Assembly (NCBI RefSeq): GCF_030252345.1
Contig: NZ_CP126980.1
Coordinates: 3,983,501-4,047,500 of the forward strand
Length of the DNA: 64,000 nucleotides
Direction of reading: 5' to 3'
Source: Actinoplanes oblitus
GTDB taxonomy: Bacteria; Actinomycetota; Actinomycetes; Mycobacteriales; Micromonosporaceae
Part shown: positions 26,417-35,028 of the stretch, piece after piece
Layout: every line of letters begins with the position of its first letter
How positions within the stretch are numbered: position 1 is the first letter of the stretch
The notes under the pieces: generated by a model
The model's input: only the letters and a program-made list of their open reading frames with translations
Database searches by the model: none
What the model was told of the DNA's origin: nothing
Program-made: the position numbers and the translations under genes

Positions 26417-27565
26417 ATGTCCACACCTGTCCGGGCCCGCCGGTTGATTCCCGATGAGGGTCAGCATCTACTCCGGCTGGTGCGCCGGGGCGTTCACGAC
26501 AGCGTGCGGTACCGGCGCGCGCTGATCATCATGGCGTCGTCGGCCGGCACCGGTGTGCCGGCAATCGCCCGGCTGGTCGCCGCGGATCCGGACACCGTCC
26601 GCGATGTTGTCCATGCGTTCAACCAGCAGGGACTGGCGATGCTGGCACCCCGGTGGGGCCCGGGACGACCTCGGCGGATCACCGACGCGGACATCGAGGT
26701 CGTCGTGGCCACGGCCAAGACCCGCCCGAAGCGGCTCGGGTTGCCGTTCACGCACTGGAGCATCCGCAAGCTGACCGGCTACCTCGCCGGCGACTACGGC
26801 CACCAGAACCCGGCCTGGGTGCCAGCCCGGGCGGTCCGGATCGGCCGAGAACGCGTCCGGCGGATCCTGCACGAGCACGACATCAGCTTCCAGCGCACCC
26901 GGACCTGGAAGGCCTCCACCGATCCGGCCTACGACGCGAAACTGGACCGGATCGACGAGGTGATGTCCCGGTTTCCCGACCGCTGCTTCGCGTTCGACCA
27001 GTTCGGGCCGCTGTCCATCCGCCCCTGCCACGGCACCTGCTGGGCCGCGAGGAAACATCCCGACCGGCTGCCCGCGACCTACCACCGGACCCACGGGATC
27101 CGATACTTCCACGGCTGCTACAGCCTGAACGACGACAAGCTGTGGGGCGTCCTGCACGAACACAAAGGCGGCGTGCACACCCAGGCCGCGTTCAAGACCA
27201 TCCGCGCCGCCCGCCCGGACGGCGCCCCGATCTACATCATCTGCGACAATCTGTCCTGCAACACCACCCCCGCCATCCGATCCTGGGCCGCGGCGCACAA
27301 AGTCGAGTTGTGCCTGACCCCGACCAGCGCCTCGTGGGCGGATCCGATCGAGGCCCAGTTCGGGCCGTTGCGCATGTTCACCATGGCCAACTCGAGCTAC
27401 CCCAACCACACCGCCCTGGCCCGCGCCCTACACGCCTACCTACGCTGGCGCAACGTCAACAGCCGCCACCCCGACGTCCTGGCCGCCCAACGCCGCGAAC
27501 GCGCCCGCGTCCGCAGCGAACACCACCACCGCTGGGGCCGGCCAGCCGAAACCCCTGCCGCCTAA
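26417..27565 (+). CDS. IS630-family transposase
   Basis: The 382-aa product has an N-terminal pair of helix-turn-helix regions ('GVPAIARLVAADPDTVRDVV', 'RPKRLGLPFTHWSIRKLTGY') and a DDE catalytic domain: 'RCFAFDQFGPLSIRP', 'IYIICDNLSCNTTPAIRSW' and 'SASWADPIEAQFGPLRMFT'. The three acidic positions (Asp of 'FDQFG', Asp of 'CDNLS', Glu of 'IEAQF') are all present, so it may be active. ATG 26417 is chosen as the start of the conserved domain. It would catalyse cut-and-paste transposition at TA sites. Confidence 0.93.
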   Translation: MSTPVRARRLIPDEGQHLLRLVRRGVHDSVRYRRALIIMASSAGTGVPAIARLVAADPDTVRDVVHAFNQQGLAMLAPRWGPGRPRRITDADIEVVVATAKTRPKRLGLPFTHWSIRKLTGYLAGDYGHQNPAWVPARAVRIGRERVRRILHEHDISFQRTRTWKASTDPAYDAKLDRIDEVMSRFPDRCFAFDQFGPLSIRPCHGTCWAARKHPDRLPATYHRTHGIRYFHGCYSLNDDKLWGVLHEHKGGVHTQAAFKTIRAARPDGAPIYIICDNLSCNTTPAIRSWAAAHKVELCLTPTSASWADPIEAQFGPLRMFTMANSSYPNHTALARALHAYLRWRNVNSRHPDVLAAQRRERARVRSEHHHRWGRPAETPAA

Positions 27566-27615
27566 CAGAGGATGGCGCTGAACGGCCGCCGAGCCTCGGG
27601 TAGGACGACCCGGGG

Positions 27616-28032
27616 TCAGAGCGTCTCCACCAGACGGAACCGCTTCAGCAGCGCCAGCGTGTCGTCGTTCACCACAAATCCCGGGCTGCCCAACCAGCTT
27701 CGGTAGTCAGCGCCGTGCCAGTACTGCTCATGACCGGCTCGCCAGGCAGCGACCGAGTCATACCCCTCACCCTCATCCCGGGCATGGTCGAGATCGACAT
27801 CGCCGAGTCGGGTGACACGCACCTCGGTCACTTCGATCACCGCGACCCGATGACCGGCAGAGTCCACCACGGCGGATCGAGCGCCGACAACCGGCAGCGG
27901 CTCCTCATCGAGCTCGTAGTCCTGCAGCAGACCCGTCGTGGAGGTCTTGGTGCCGTCGAGCACTGCCGCGACCAGTTCGTCGCGCAACGGACCTGGAAAA
28001 GCGAACTGGGTCACGGGCAGATCGGCGGACAC
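27616..28032 (-). CDS. ASCH-domain protein
   Basis: The 138-aa product shows ASCH motifs: 'FAFPGPLRDELVAAVLDGTK' and 'TSTTGLLQDYE' near the N-terminus, then 'VGARSAVVDSAGHRVAVIEV', 'RVTRLGDVDLDHARDEGEG' and 'YWHGADYRSWLGSPGF'. ASCH proteins have a PUA-like fold. Some are RNA-binding, and relatives hydrolyse N4-acetylcytidine. Here it lies inside the inverted repeats of the IS630 unit, convergent with the transposase, which is unusual for such an element. Confidence 0.88.
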   Translation of the reverse strand: MSADLPVTQFAFPGPLRDELVAAVLDGTKTSTTGLLQDYELDEEPLPVVGARSAVVDSAGHRVAVIEVTEVRVTRLGDVDLDHARDEGEGYDSVAAWRAGHEQYWHGADYRSWLGSPGFVVNDDTLALLKRFRLVETL

Positions 28033-28203
28033 GGGCCGACGCTACCAAGTGCACATCGCGGCCTGCGAACCGTTTAGCCCATCAGGGGACTGACCTGCGC
28101 GCCCTTCAAGTCAGCCCCGAAACGCCGGAACAACCATCAAAGCAGCCAACACCGCACGCCCGGACCGCCTGCCGAATCCGGCGGTCCTTCGAGGTCAACG
28201 CAC

Positions 28204-28383
28204 TAGCGGGAAGTTCACCAGGCCGGTCGCGGCGACCGTGAGGGGCACGACCAGGGTGACCACGGTCAGGGGCGCGACGGATGACGCGATGGCGTTGCCG
28301 ATCGCCCATGGGCCGAGCCGGCTCGCGGCCAGCGCGTTCCGCACGCTGGTGTCCGGGACGGGGGAAGCTGATGGCGCACGCAC
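28204..28383 (-). pseudogene. N-terminal fragment of an APC-type permease cut by the IS630 unit
   Basis: The minus strand encodes 'LAASRLGPWAIGNAIASSV' and 'APLTVVTLVVPLTVAATGL', a hydrophobic opening like that of amino-acid/polyamine/organocation permeases. The frame stops at the element's TA (28204-28205). No other part of the gene is found on the opposite side. Family assignment rests on one segment and is tentative. Confidence 0.5.
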
Positions 28384-28440
28384 CGGGGGTTTCCTCTCCT
28401 GTTAGGGGTGAGATGTCAGGTCGTAGGGGAGTGGGCCGGG

Positions 28441-29307
28441 TCAATGCACCAGGGCGGCCTCCCCGACGGCCGCGTCCGCAGCCTTAAGTAGCTGCCGGGA
28501 CGACGAGTCCAGGCGGCTGGAGAGCTCCTCGGAGAGCGTCCGGCGATCGGACGGGGTCAGGCTGGCAAGCGCGTGCTGGTGCAGACCTGTGGCGAACATC
28601 AGGCCGGCCAGCAGCAGGTCAGACGGGGCGAGCCGGTCGCCCTTCTTCACCGCTTCCCGGATGGCGCTCGCGGGCGCGCCGGCGAACGCGGAGTCGTACG
28701 GTACGTACCGCACCGTCGAGCCAGGCCGCCACCAGCGTTCCAGCGGCTTGGCGAAGCCGGCGCGCGTCAGCCTCTCGATGACCAGCAGATCGGCTCGCCG
28801 GTCACAGGCCAGGTACGACATCCACAGACGCAGGTCATGACCCGCCGGCATCGGCGGCTCCGGAGGCGGCTGTGCGTGCCGGCCGCCCGTGCCTTGACCG
28901 TCCAGCCAACCCTGATCGCCTCGCCGACGCGGTAACCCGCTGGCGACGGTGAATTCCTGCGTCGGCCAATCCGCTCCACCGCCGGTCGGGATCGCTGGAC
29001 CGCCGTCCCCAAACTGCTTCACCGGTTGGCGAGGCACAGAGGAGACCGGCGGCACCGACCTCCGCTCTTCCTCCACCATCTTGCTGAGCAGCGGATACAG
29101 CGCCGGATCGTCAGAGCGCTTGCCACTGACCCGCAGCAGCCGACCGTCCCGCACCTTCACGCAACGGTCGTGGACCAGCTCACCCAGCAATCCTGCCGCC
29201 AACCCGATTCCTAGGACCCGCTCGTTCGTCCGTGGTTTGCCCCTGAGACTGTCGTGCGCCGCGAGCCAGTATTTGTCCGTGAGCTTCTGCGGCACGGGGC
29301 CGGACAT
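28441..29307 (-). CDS. GPP34 (Golgi phosphoprotein 3-like) family protein
   Basis: The 288-aa product begins 'LTDKYWLAAHDSLRGKPRTN', the GPP34 opening in actinobacteria, followed by 'VLGIGLAAGLLGELVHDRCV' and, after a Pro-rich insert (about residues 95-155), 'LWMSYLACDRRADLLVIERL' and 'LAPSDLLLAGLMFATGLHQH'. GPP34 folds bind phosphoinositides in eukaryotes; the bacterial role is unknown. ATG 29307 has AGGAGG eight bases upstream. Confidence 0.85.
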   Translation of the reverse strand: MSGPVPQKLTDKYWLAAHDSLRGKPRTNERVLGIGLAAGLLGELVHDRCVKVRDGRLLRVSGKRSDDPALYPLLSKMVEEERRSVPPVSSVPRQPVKQFGDGGPAIPTGGGADWPTQEFTVASGLPRRRGDQGWLDGQGTGGRHAQPPPEPPMPAGHDLRLWMSYLACDRRADLLVIERLTRAGFAKPLERWWRPGSTVRYVPYDSAFAGAPASAIREAVKKGDRLAPSDLLLAGLMFATGLHQHALASLTPSDRRTLSEELSSRLDSSSRQLLKAADAAVGEAALVH

Positions 29308-29501
29308 GATGGGGCCTCCTGGCACATGTCGTAGTCGGATGATGAGAGGCCGGACGCAATGTGGTCGGGGGACGACGCGCGCCCGGCCCCTCCGGCAGCC
29401 CGGCCTGTTGGGGTTTGCATGGTTGACCGGTCGGGCTGGCTGTCCGGTCGCGGCGTCAGTTCGGTGGCTGTCACCGCGGCCGAAGTCTTCAGTGCGGGGT
29501 T

Positions 29502-29846
29502 CTACTGCAATCGGTGGTCATGTGCTCCGACGAGTGGATAAGTCCACTTGATGAACCGATCCCAGAGCTGGTGGGGATATGTGTTCGTCACTTCGCCGGC
29601 GGCCCGCTCCATCATTACGGCCATAAAGATCGGTACGCGCACCCAGCCAAGGTCCAAAACGAGTTCTCTCCGTGCGTCATCACACGGCCACAATGCATAG
29701 CAGGTGGTGCATTCCCAAGTCGGCCCCGTCGGTTGATGCTGATGCCGAGAGAGGCGTCCGACCAGGTCAAAGTCCTTGATCGCGGCCATCAACACGTCGC
29801 GTGGCAGTGGCGAGAAGTCACTGGTCCAGTCCTTGGCATGTCCCAC
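29502..29846 (-). CDS. Small cysteine-containing protein paired with an XRE regulator
   Basis: The 114-aa product contains 'WECTTCYALWPCDDARRELV' and 'AAGEVTNTYPHQLWDRFIKW'. Proteins with W-x-C-x-x-C-x(5)-C-D-x-A-R occur widely next to XRE regulators in streptomycetes and relatives and are often misannotated as flavin reductases. GTG 29846 has GGAGG ten bases upstream. It is divergent from the XRE gene at 30140. Confidence 0.65.
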   Translation of the reverse strand: MGHAKDWTSDFSPLPRDVLMAAIKDFDLVGRLSRHQHQPTGPTWECTTCYALWPCDDARRELVLDLGWVRVPIFMAVMMERAAGEVTNTYPHQLWDRFIKWTYPLVGAHDHRLQ

Positions 29847-30028
29847 GCGGCGAGCACCTCCGGGGGAAGTTACCGCCCGACCCCCCGGATCGGCGTTCGA
29901 AATGCCTGGATGCTGAAACATATTCGCCTACCTCGGGAAAGCGGCTATGGCGGATTTCTGGCATCCGCCTTCGGGAACAAAATCCCAGCACTGCAATGGA
30001 TGAGGTAAGGCCTTCAGATGATCACCAA

Positions 30029-30074
30029 CGCCGATCGATAATCTGATCGGCGCGACCGATCGGCTTGACCGATC
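30029..30074. promoter_or_regulatory. Cluster of GATCGG boxes, possible XRE operator
   Basis: CGCCGATC (30029-30036) and GATCGGCG (30045-30052) form a perfect inverted repeat. CCGATCGG at 30056-30063 and CCGATC at 30069-30074 repeat the same core. The cluster lies between the two divergent starts at 29846 and 30140. TTGACC at 30065-30070 may be a -35 element. Binding by the adjacent XRE protein is inferred. Confidence 0.45.
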
Positions 30075-30139
30075 ACTATTCCCGTGGAGCAAGCCACGGC
30101 GGTACCCTCTCCCCACCAATCTTCGAGGCTGGGAGCATC

Positions 30140-30745
30140 GTGAACTCAACTCGATCCGAGGGGGGTACGCCTCCTCCGAGCATCTGGGAAAGCCCGTCGA
30201 TGCGCGCCGCTCTCGCTCGGCACGATCTTGCCTACGTCTTCCAGCACTTGAACAGTTGCGGTTTCTCGCAACGCCGCATCGGCCACCTCACCGAGCAGTC
30301 CCAGTCCGAGATCTCCGAGATCATCGGGGGCCGGGAGGTGATGGGCTACGCCGTACTGCTGCGCATCGCTGACGGACTGCGGATCCCACGCGGCTACATG
30401 GGTCTCGGCAACTACGACTACGAAATGCACACCCCCGTCGAGAACGCCTTGACGGTCGGGGTGACCGGTGCCGAGGAGGCGGAGGAAATCCGCCGTTCGC
30501 TCCAGCACGCAGCCGAGGTCATGATGGGAACCTCGCTACCGGAAACCAGCCTCTGGTGGCAGCCGCTGTTCCGAAGCCGAACCCCCGTCACCAACCGATG
30601 GCGCCAGCTCGCCAGCGGCGACGGCCTCTACCAGACGTTGCGCGACCGCCTCCACACATACCTGGTCAGCCTGACCCTGACGATCGACTCAGCCGACGTG
30701 CCGCACGTTGAAAGCTCGGCAGCACCCGACGGCGTTGCCCCGTAG
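30140..30745 (+). CDS. XRE-family helix-turn-helix regulator
   Basis: The 201-aa product has a helix-turn-helix near residues 25-75: 'CGFSQRRIGHLTEQSQSEIS' followed by 'GYAVLLRIADGLRIPRGYMG'. The C-terminal 110 residues are unlike known ligand domains. GTG 30140 has GGGAG four bases upstream. It faces away from the small Cys protein gene, and the two probably share the GATCGG-rich control region. Confidence 0.85.
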   Translation: MNSTRSEGGTPPPSIWESPSMRAALARHDLAYVFQHLNSCGFSQRRIGHLTEQSQSEISEIIGGREVMGYAVLLRIADGLRIPRGYMGLGNYDYEMHTPVENALTVGVTGAEEAEEIRRSLQHAAEVMMGTSLPETSLWWQPLFRSRTPVTNRWRQLASGDGLYQTLRDRLHTYLVSLTLTIDSADVPHVESSAAPDGVAP

Positions 30746-30765
30746 GGCGGTGTTCCGCCGTATGC

Positions 30766-31140
30766 TCACCGGTCCACATCCAGATCGTCCCAAGCGTCAA
30801 GCACATCCCCGAACCCCTTCGCGCGCGCCACCCGCTCGAGTTCTGGAAACAGCGTTGAAGATCGCGAGGTCAGCGCTCCGATTAGGTAGTCCGCTGTCCA
30901 CGGCACCGGATTTCGTATGCGTCGTCGATCCGCCTGGTCCCAGCCGACTGCGCCGAGACGTGCCCGGGTGTGTATTTTCTTGAGGGAGATCATCGATAAA
31001 GCCCTGGCCAGGAGTAGCGCCGCGATGGTGGCACCCCGCGCGGCGGTGAGCGATCGGCGTACGTCGCTTGCGGCTGTGGTCGGCGGAAACGCCGAATGAT
31101 CACCATGATCACCAACACGCAGCTCACTCCCAAAAAGCAC
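30766..31140 (-). CDS. Hypothetical protein, doubtful start
   Basis: The last 50 residues ('IRNPVPWTADYLIGALTSRS', 'LERVARAKGFGDVLDAWDDL') have good codon bias; the first 60 do not. A short hydrophobic segment is present in the middle. It may be the C-terminus of a larger degraded protein. No family recognised. Confidence 0.4.
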   Translation of the reverse strand: MLFGSELRVGDHGDHSAFPPTTAASDVRRSLTAARGATIAALLLARALSMISLKKIHTRARLGAVGWDQADRRRIRNPVPWTADYLIGALTSRSSTLFPELERVARAKGFGDVLDAWDDLDVDR

Positions 31141-31505
31141 ACCCCCAGATCAGAGCGTGCACGATCCCGCCGCACTGCGGGCGGCCATGGTGCGCGCCCT
31201 GAGACTTGGACGCGATCGGCTCGGACCCAGTGGCCGAGGCATTCACCAAGGTCCCGCGTCATCGCGTCAGCGTCATTGCGTTCTCGACCAAGAGCCGTAA
31301 CTGCCGTTTCGCCGGTGCAGGCGGCCTACAGAGCGGACGCCCAGAGCCGGGAACCGGAGCAGAAGGCCGTTACCTGGGAGAGATTCGACACCGCCGGCGC
31401 CGTGCCCACCCACCTGCAAGGAGGCAGCTTGTCCCACAAAACACCTGGTCAAGGCCACGCCCATCGATAACGCAATGGCCCCGGTCATCGCGTGCTCCGG
31501 GCGCC
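31141..31505 (+). pseudogene. Possible relic of a protein-L-isoaspartate methyltransferase-like gene
   Basis: Bases about 31156-31262 encode, with one frame change, 'VHDPAALRAAMVRALR' and 'DAIGSDPVAEAFTKVPRHRV', which resembles the start of PCMT-type methyltransferases associated with actinobacterial lanthipeptides ('AF..VPRH'). Nothing downstream continues the Rossmann domain. The rest of the interval holds no recognisable gene. Confidence 0.3.
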
Positions 31506-34112
31506 TCACTCGCGACCGCCGATCGCGTCGATCGGCGCAGGTCGCATCGCGAACCGGGTGGCCATCGCGATCGCACCCCAGGAGAGCGCGACAGTGAACG
31601 CCACGATCGCGATCACACCGATGATGGAGATGCTGGGCGTGGGTGACTGCGTCAGCCCGAGGCTGAAGCCGATCAGCGGGGGAATCGTCGCCAACGCACC
31701 GAACAGCAGTGCCGCGAAAACCACGATCCTGGCTTCGCCGTTCATAATCTTGCGGACCTGGTCCCGGCTGGCGCCGATGAGTTGCAGCATCGCGAACTCG
31801 CGGACCCGCGCCGCGGTCGCCATCACCAGGGTGTTCACCACGGCGATGGCGAGGTAGCCCAGCAGCACCGTCTGGAAGAGCAGGTTGAGTACCCAGTCAC
31901 CCGCGCCGCCGGCCCCCGGCGCGGCCAGGAGCGCCTCGCGGTCGCCCAGCTGGACTGTCGGGTAGCGCTGGACGGCGCCGCGCAGCGCGGCCTCGAGCGC
32001 CTTCTGGTCGGTCCCGTCCGTAGACCTGATCAGCACCGCGCTGTCGACCTGTGCGGTGGTGTGGGCGACGACGAGGTCGTTGGGCAGCGTGACGTCGCCG
32101 AAGCCCAGGCCGTTCTCGTAGACCGCCACGACCCGCGGTTTGATCGTTGTGCCATCACCGAGGTGGAGCTCGATCGCCGCGCCGACCTTCGCGTGGACGG
32201 TGTCCGCGACGACCCGGCTCAGCGCCACCGTCTCGCCCTGCAGGCCTGCGGTGTCGCCGTGGAACACCGCGAGGTTCATGGTTTCGGAGAGCCCTTCGGG
32301 CGTGACGCCCTGGGCTGCGAAGACCTTGGTCGCGGTGCTGTCCTCGGACGGGAACCTCAGCAGCACCCGCATCCGCGCCACCGGCGTCACCACGGCGACC
32401 CCGGGCACCCTGCGCACGGCGTCCACAACCTGCGGGGAGATCCCGGCACCGGACGACGAGGTCAGCGCATGGTCGGCCCGCAGTCCGTCCTCGAGCTGGT
32501 GCTGCGCCCCCGTGATCGCCGTGGAGGCGCCGAACACCTGCACGGCGGCCAGGGTCACGCCCATCGCCAGCGGTGTGGTGGCCGCGCTGAGCCGCCGCCG
32601 GTTGGCCCGCGCGTTGGCCTGGGCGAGGAAGCCGCTGGCCGTGGACCGCCGGTTCACGAGCCGGCCGAACAGCGGGAGTGCGCCGTTGAGTAGCAGGGGT
32701 CCGAGGCAGCCGAGCGCCACGACGAACAGGAGAACCGCGCTCGCCGCGGTGTCGGCGGCCGAGTCCCCCGGCGACGCCACATTGCCCAGCGTCAGCAGCA
32801 GCCCGAGCGGGATGAGTAGGACGCCGATGATCAATCGGACCCGGCCGAGCTTCTTGGGCTCGATCGCGGCGTCCCCGAGTGCCTCGACCGGGCTGACCTT
32901 GGCGACCCGGCGCGCGACCAGCCAGCCGGAGAGCCGGGCGCTGATCATGCACAACACCAGCGCGGCGAGGATCGGCAATACCCCCACCTGCATCTGGAAG
33001 TCCCGGGGCATGGCGCCCGCGACGACGAACACGCCGCGCATCACGAACGCGAGCAGCATGCCGGGGATCGCGCCGCCCAGCGCGCCCGCGAACGACACCA
33101 GAGTCATCTCGGCATTGATCATCCAGTGGATCTGCTTGGGCGTCGCACCGATGGCCCGCAGCAGGGCCAGCTCGCGCCTGCGCTGCCGCACCGACAGCGC
33201 GAGGGTGCTGGCCACCACGAACACCACGATCAGCACCATGGTGCCGCCGAACGACGCCGCCGTCTCCACCACCAGGCTGCGGGCGTCACCCACGTCCAGG
33301 AACTCCACGTCGCCGCGGCCCGCGCCGGTGTGAACCACCACGTCCGGCACGGCGTCCTTGATGCGGCCGGCCAGTTGCTCCGGGGCGACGCCGGGCGCGG
33401 CGAGCACGCCGATGGCGTCCACCCGGTCCGGCCGGCCGGCCAGCGTGATCGCATGGTCGTCGCTGAAGAAGACCGCAGACTGCCGGTCCAACCCGTCCGG
33501 CGCGGCGGCGATGCCCACCACGCGGTAGGACGACGGGATCGAGCCGACCACGATCTGCACCGTCGCGTCGAGCACCACGTCGCCGCGCTCAGCCAGGTCG
33601 CCGTCCAGCACGACTTCGCCGGGCCCGGCGGGCGCGTGGCCCTTGCTCACTGTGAACGGCGCGAGCGCCGCCGCAGACCAGCCGTGCCCCAGCACTGGGA
33701 AGTCGTCCGGGCCGCTCACCGCGTCGCCGTCCGGGTTCAGTACGCTGACCTGCACATTGACGTCGCCGACGGCCGACTGGACACCGGGCACCGCGGCGAC
33801 AGCGGCGACCTTGTCGGCGGGCAGCGTGACGCGCTCGCTGTAGCGGACCTCGGAGCTCTCGTCCAACCAGAAGGACTGCGGCGCGCCGAGGACCACCGCA
33901 GCGCCCGAGTACCGCTCGGGGGTGACGCCGTTGCCGAGCCCGGACTGGAGAAGGATCCCGCACGCGGTGATCACGGTCGAGCCCGCGACGATCGCGAAGA
34001 AGGAGCCGCCGAAGCTGCCCTTGTTCCCCTTGATCGTGCTCCACGCGAGCTTCAGGTCCCGGGGCAGCGGCACGACGATGCGAACCAGCCGCCGGATGAG
34101 GGGGATCACCAC
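31506..34112 (-). CDS. FtsX/MacB-type ABC transporter permease
   Basis: The 868-aa product has an N-terminal membrane helix (about residues 35-60), a large periplasm-facing domain, three helices of the first FtsX domain ('VLIVVFVVASTLALSVRQRR', 'LALLRAIGATPKQI'), a central linker with two more helices, a second extracytoplasmic domain and the second FtsX domain at the end ('AMLQLIGASRDQVRKIM'). The duplication of FtsX units is typical of actinobacterial exporters paired with a single ATPase. Its GTG start overlaps the ATPase stop by seven bases. It probably extrudes an antimicrobial or lipid-active compound. Confidence 0.92.
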   Translation of the reverse strand: MVIPLIRRLVRIVVPLPRDLKLAWSTIKGNKGSFGGSFFAIVAGSTVITACGILLQSGLGNGVTPERYSGAAVVLGAPQSFWLDESSEVRYSERVTLPADKVAAVAAVPGVQSAVGDVNVQVSVLNPDGDAVSGPDDFPVLGHGWSAAALAPFTVSKGHAPAGPGEVVLDGDLAERGDVVLDATVQIVVGSIPSSYRVVGIAAAPDGLDRQSAVFFSDDHAITLAGRPDRVDAIGVLAAPGVAPEQLAGRIKDAVPDVVVHTGAGRGDVEFLDVGDARSLVVETAASFGGTMVLIVVFVVASTLALSVRQRRRELALLRAIGATPKQIHWMINAEMTLVSFAGALGGAIPGMLLAFVMRGVFVVAGAMPRDFQMQVGVLPILAALVLCMISARLSGWLVARRVAKVSPVEALGDAAIEPKKLGRVRLIIGVLLIPLGLLLTLGNVASPGDSAADTAASAVLLFVVALGCLGPLLLNGALPLFGRLVNRRSTASGFLAQANARANRRRLSAATTPLAMGVTLAAVQVFGASTAITGAQHQLEDGLRADHALTSSSGAGISPQVVDAVRRVPGVAVVTPVARMRVLLRFPSEDSTATKVFAAQGVTPEGLSETMNLAVFHGDTAGLQGETVALSRVVADTVHAKVGAAIELHLGDGTTIKPRVVAVYENGLGFGDVTLPNDLVVAHTTAQVDSAVLIRSTDGTDQKALEAALRGAVQRYPTVQLGDREALLAAPGAGGAGDWVLNLLFQTVLLGYLAIAVVNTLVMATAARVREFAMLQLIGASRDQVRKIMNGEARIVVFAALLFGALATIPPLIGFSLGLTQSPTPSISIIGVIAIVAFTVALSWGAIAMATRFAMRPAPIDAIGGRE

Positions 34113-34864
34113 TCACCCAGGTGGGTCATGCGCGCCGCGACCTGCTCCGGCGTCGGCCGGGTCAGGTCACCCGCGAGCTTGCCGTCGGCCAGGAAAACCA
34201 CCGAATCGGCGAACGAGGCGACGACCGGGTCGTGGGTGACCATCAGGACCGTCTGCCCCCTGTCGTCCACGATGCTCCTGAGCAGTTCCAGCACCTGCCT
34301 GCTGGACCGGGTGTCCAGCGCACCGGTCGGCTCGTCGGCGACCACCACGTCTGGCTGGTTGATCAGCGCGCGGGCAATCGCGACCCGTTGCTGCTGACCG
34401 CCGGAGAGCTCGCTCGGCCGCCGCTTGAGGTAGTCGCCGAGGCCGACAGCGGTGAGCACCTCGCGCAGGAACTTGCGATCGGTCCTCTTGTCCGCGAGCC
34501 GCAGCGGCAGCATGACGTTCTCCTCCACGGTCAGCGCACCCAGCAGGTTGTACGCCTGGAAGATGAAGCCGATCCGCTGACGCCGCACCTCGGTGAGCTG
34601 GACCTCGTCGAGGCCCGACAGCTCCACGTCGCCCAGCCAGACCGAGCCCGAGGTGGGCCGGTCCAAGCCGGCCGCGCAGTTGAGAAACGTGCTCTTACCA
34701 GAGCCCGAAGGCCCCATCACGGCAGTGAACGTGCCTCGGCGCAGCTCGATACTCACGGTATCCAGTGCCTGCACCGCGCTCTTCGCCGAACCATAGACTT
34801 TGGACACCGAACCCAGACGGATCGAATAGTCAGCGGACGTAGCGCGCCGCACAACATTGGCCAT
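34106..34864 (-). CDS. MacB/LolD-type ABC transporter ATP-binding protein
   Basis: The 252-aa product carries Walker A 'GPSGSGKST', the Q-loop in 'RIGFIFQAYNLLGALTVEEN', the signature 'LSGGQQQRVAIARAL', Walker B 'VVVADEPTGALD' and the H-loop 'VLMVTHDP'. Sequence around the Q-loop fits the lipoprotein/macrolide exporter class. It would power the permease encoded immediately downstream. It is divergent from a two-component system 164 bases away, the common layout for bacitracin-type or cell-envelope stress exporters. Confidence 0.95.
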   Translation of the reverse strand: MANVVRRATSADYSIRLGSVSKVYGSAKSAVQALDTVSIELRRGTFTAVMGPSGSGKSTFLNCAAGLDRPTSGSVWLGDVELSGLDEVQLTEVRRQRIGFIFQAYNLLGALTVEENVMLPLRLADKRTDRKFLREVLTAVGLGDYLKRRPSELSGGQQQRVAIARALINQPDVVVADEPTGALDTRSSRQVLELLRSIVDDRGQTVLMVTHDPVVASFADSVVFLADGKLAGDLTRPTPEQVAARMTHLGEW

Positions 34865-35028
34865 GCCATCCGACGCTACGGATCACATCGGTGCGGACCG
34901 CTACCCCGTACCACCGGATTCGGGGTACAGCTGGCTGTAGTGCTGCGGACAGCGGACAGCGGGCATACTTACGCCGTGTCGGGAACGCGAAGGGACGCTG
35001 CCCCCGAGGGCATTCAGAAGAGCATCCT

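Larger units (their letters stand above)
26309..28203 (+). mobile_element. IS630-family unit carrying an ASCH-domain gene
   Basis: Terminal repeats at 26309-26334 and 28178-28203 match inverted at 25 of 26 bases (GTGCGTTGACCTCGAAGGAC..GCCGG), each flanked by TA (26307-26308 and 28204-28205), the target duplication of IS630/Tc1-mariner elements. The 1.9-kb unit contains the transposase and, beyond it, an ASCH gene on the opposite strand. The left flank is an IS110 fragment and the right flank is an interrupted permease, so a flanking deletion has also occurred. Confidence 0.75.

Noticed and set aside
33126..34397. A long plus-strand frame opposite the ABC transporter genes
   Set aside because: His/Arg-rich antisense translation of FtsX and ATPase sequences; the minus-strand motifs are unambiguous.
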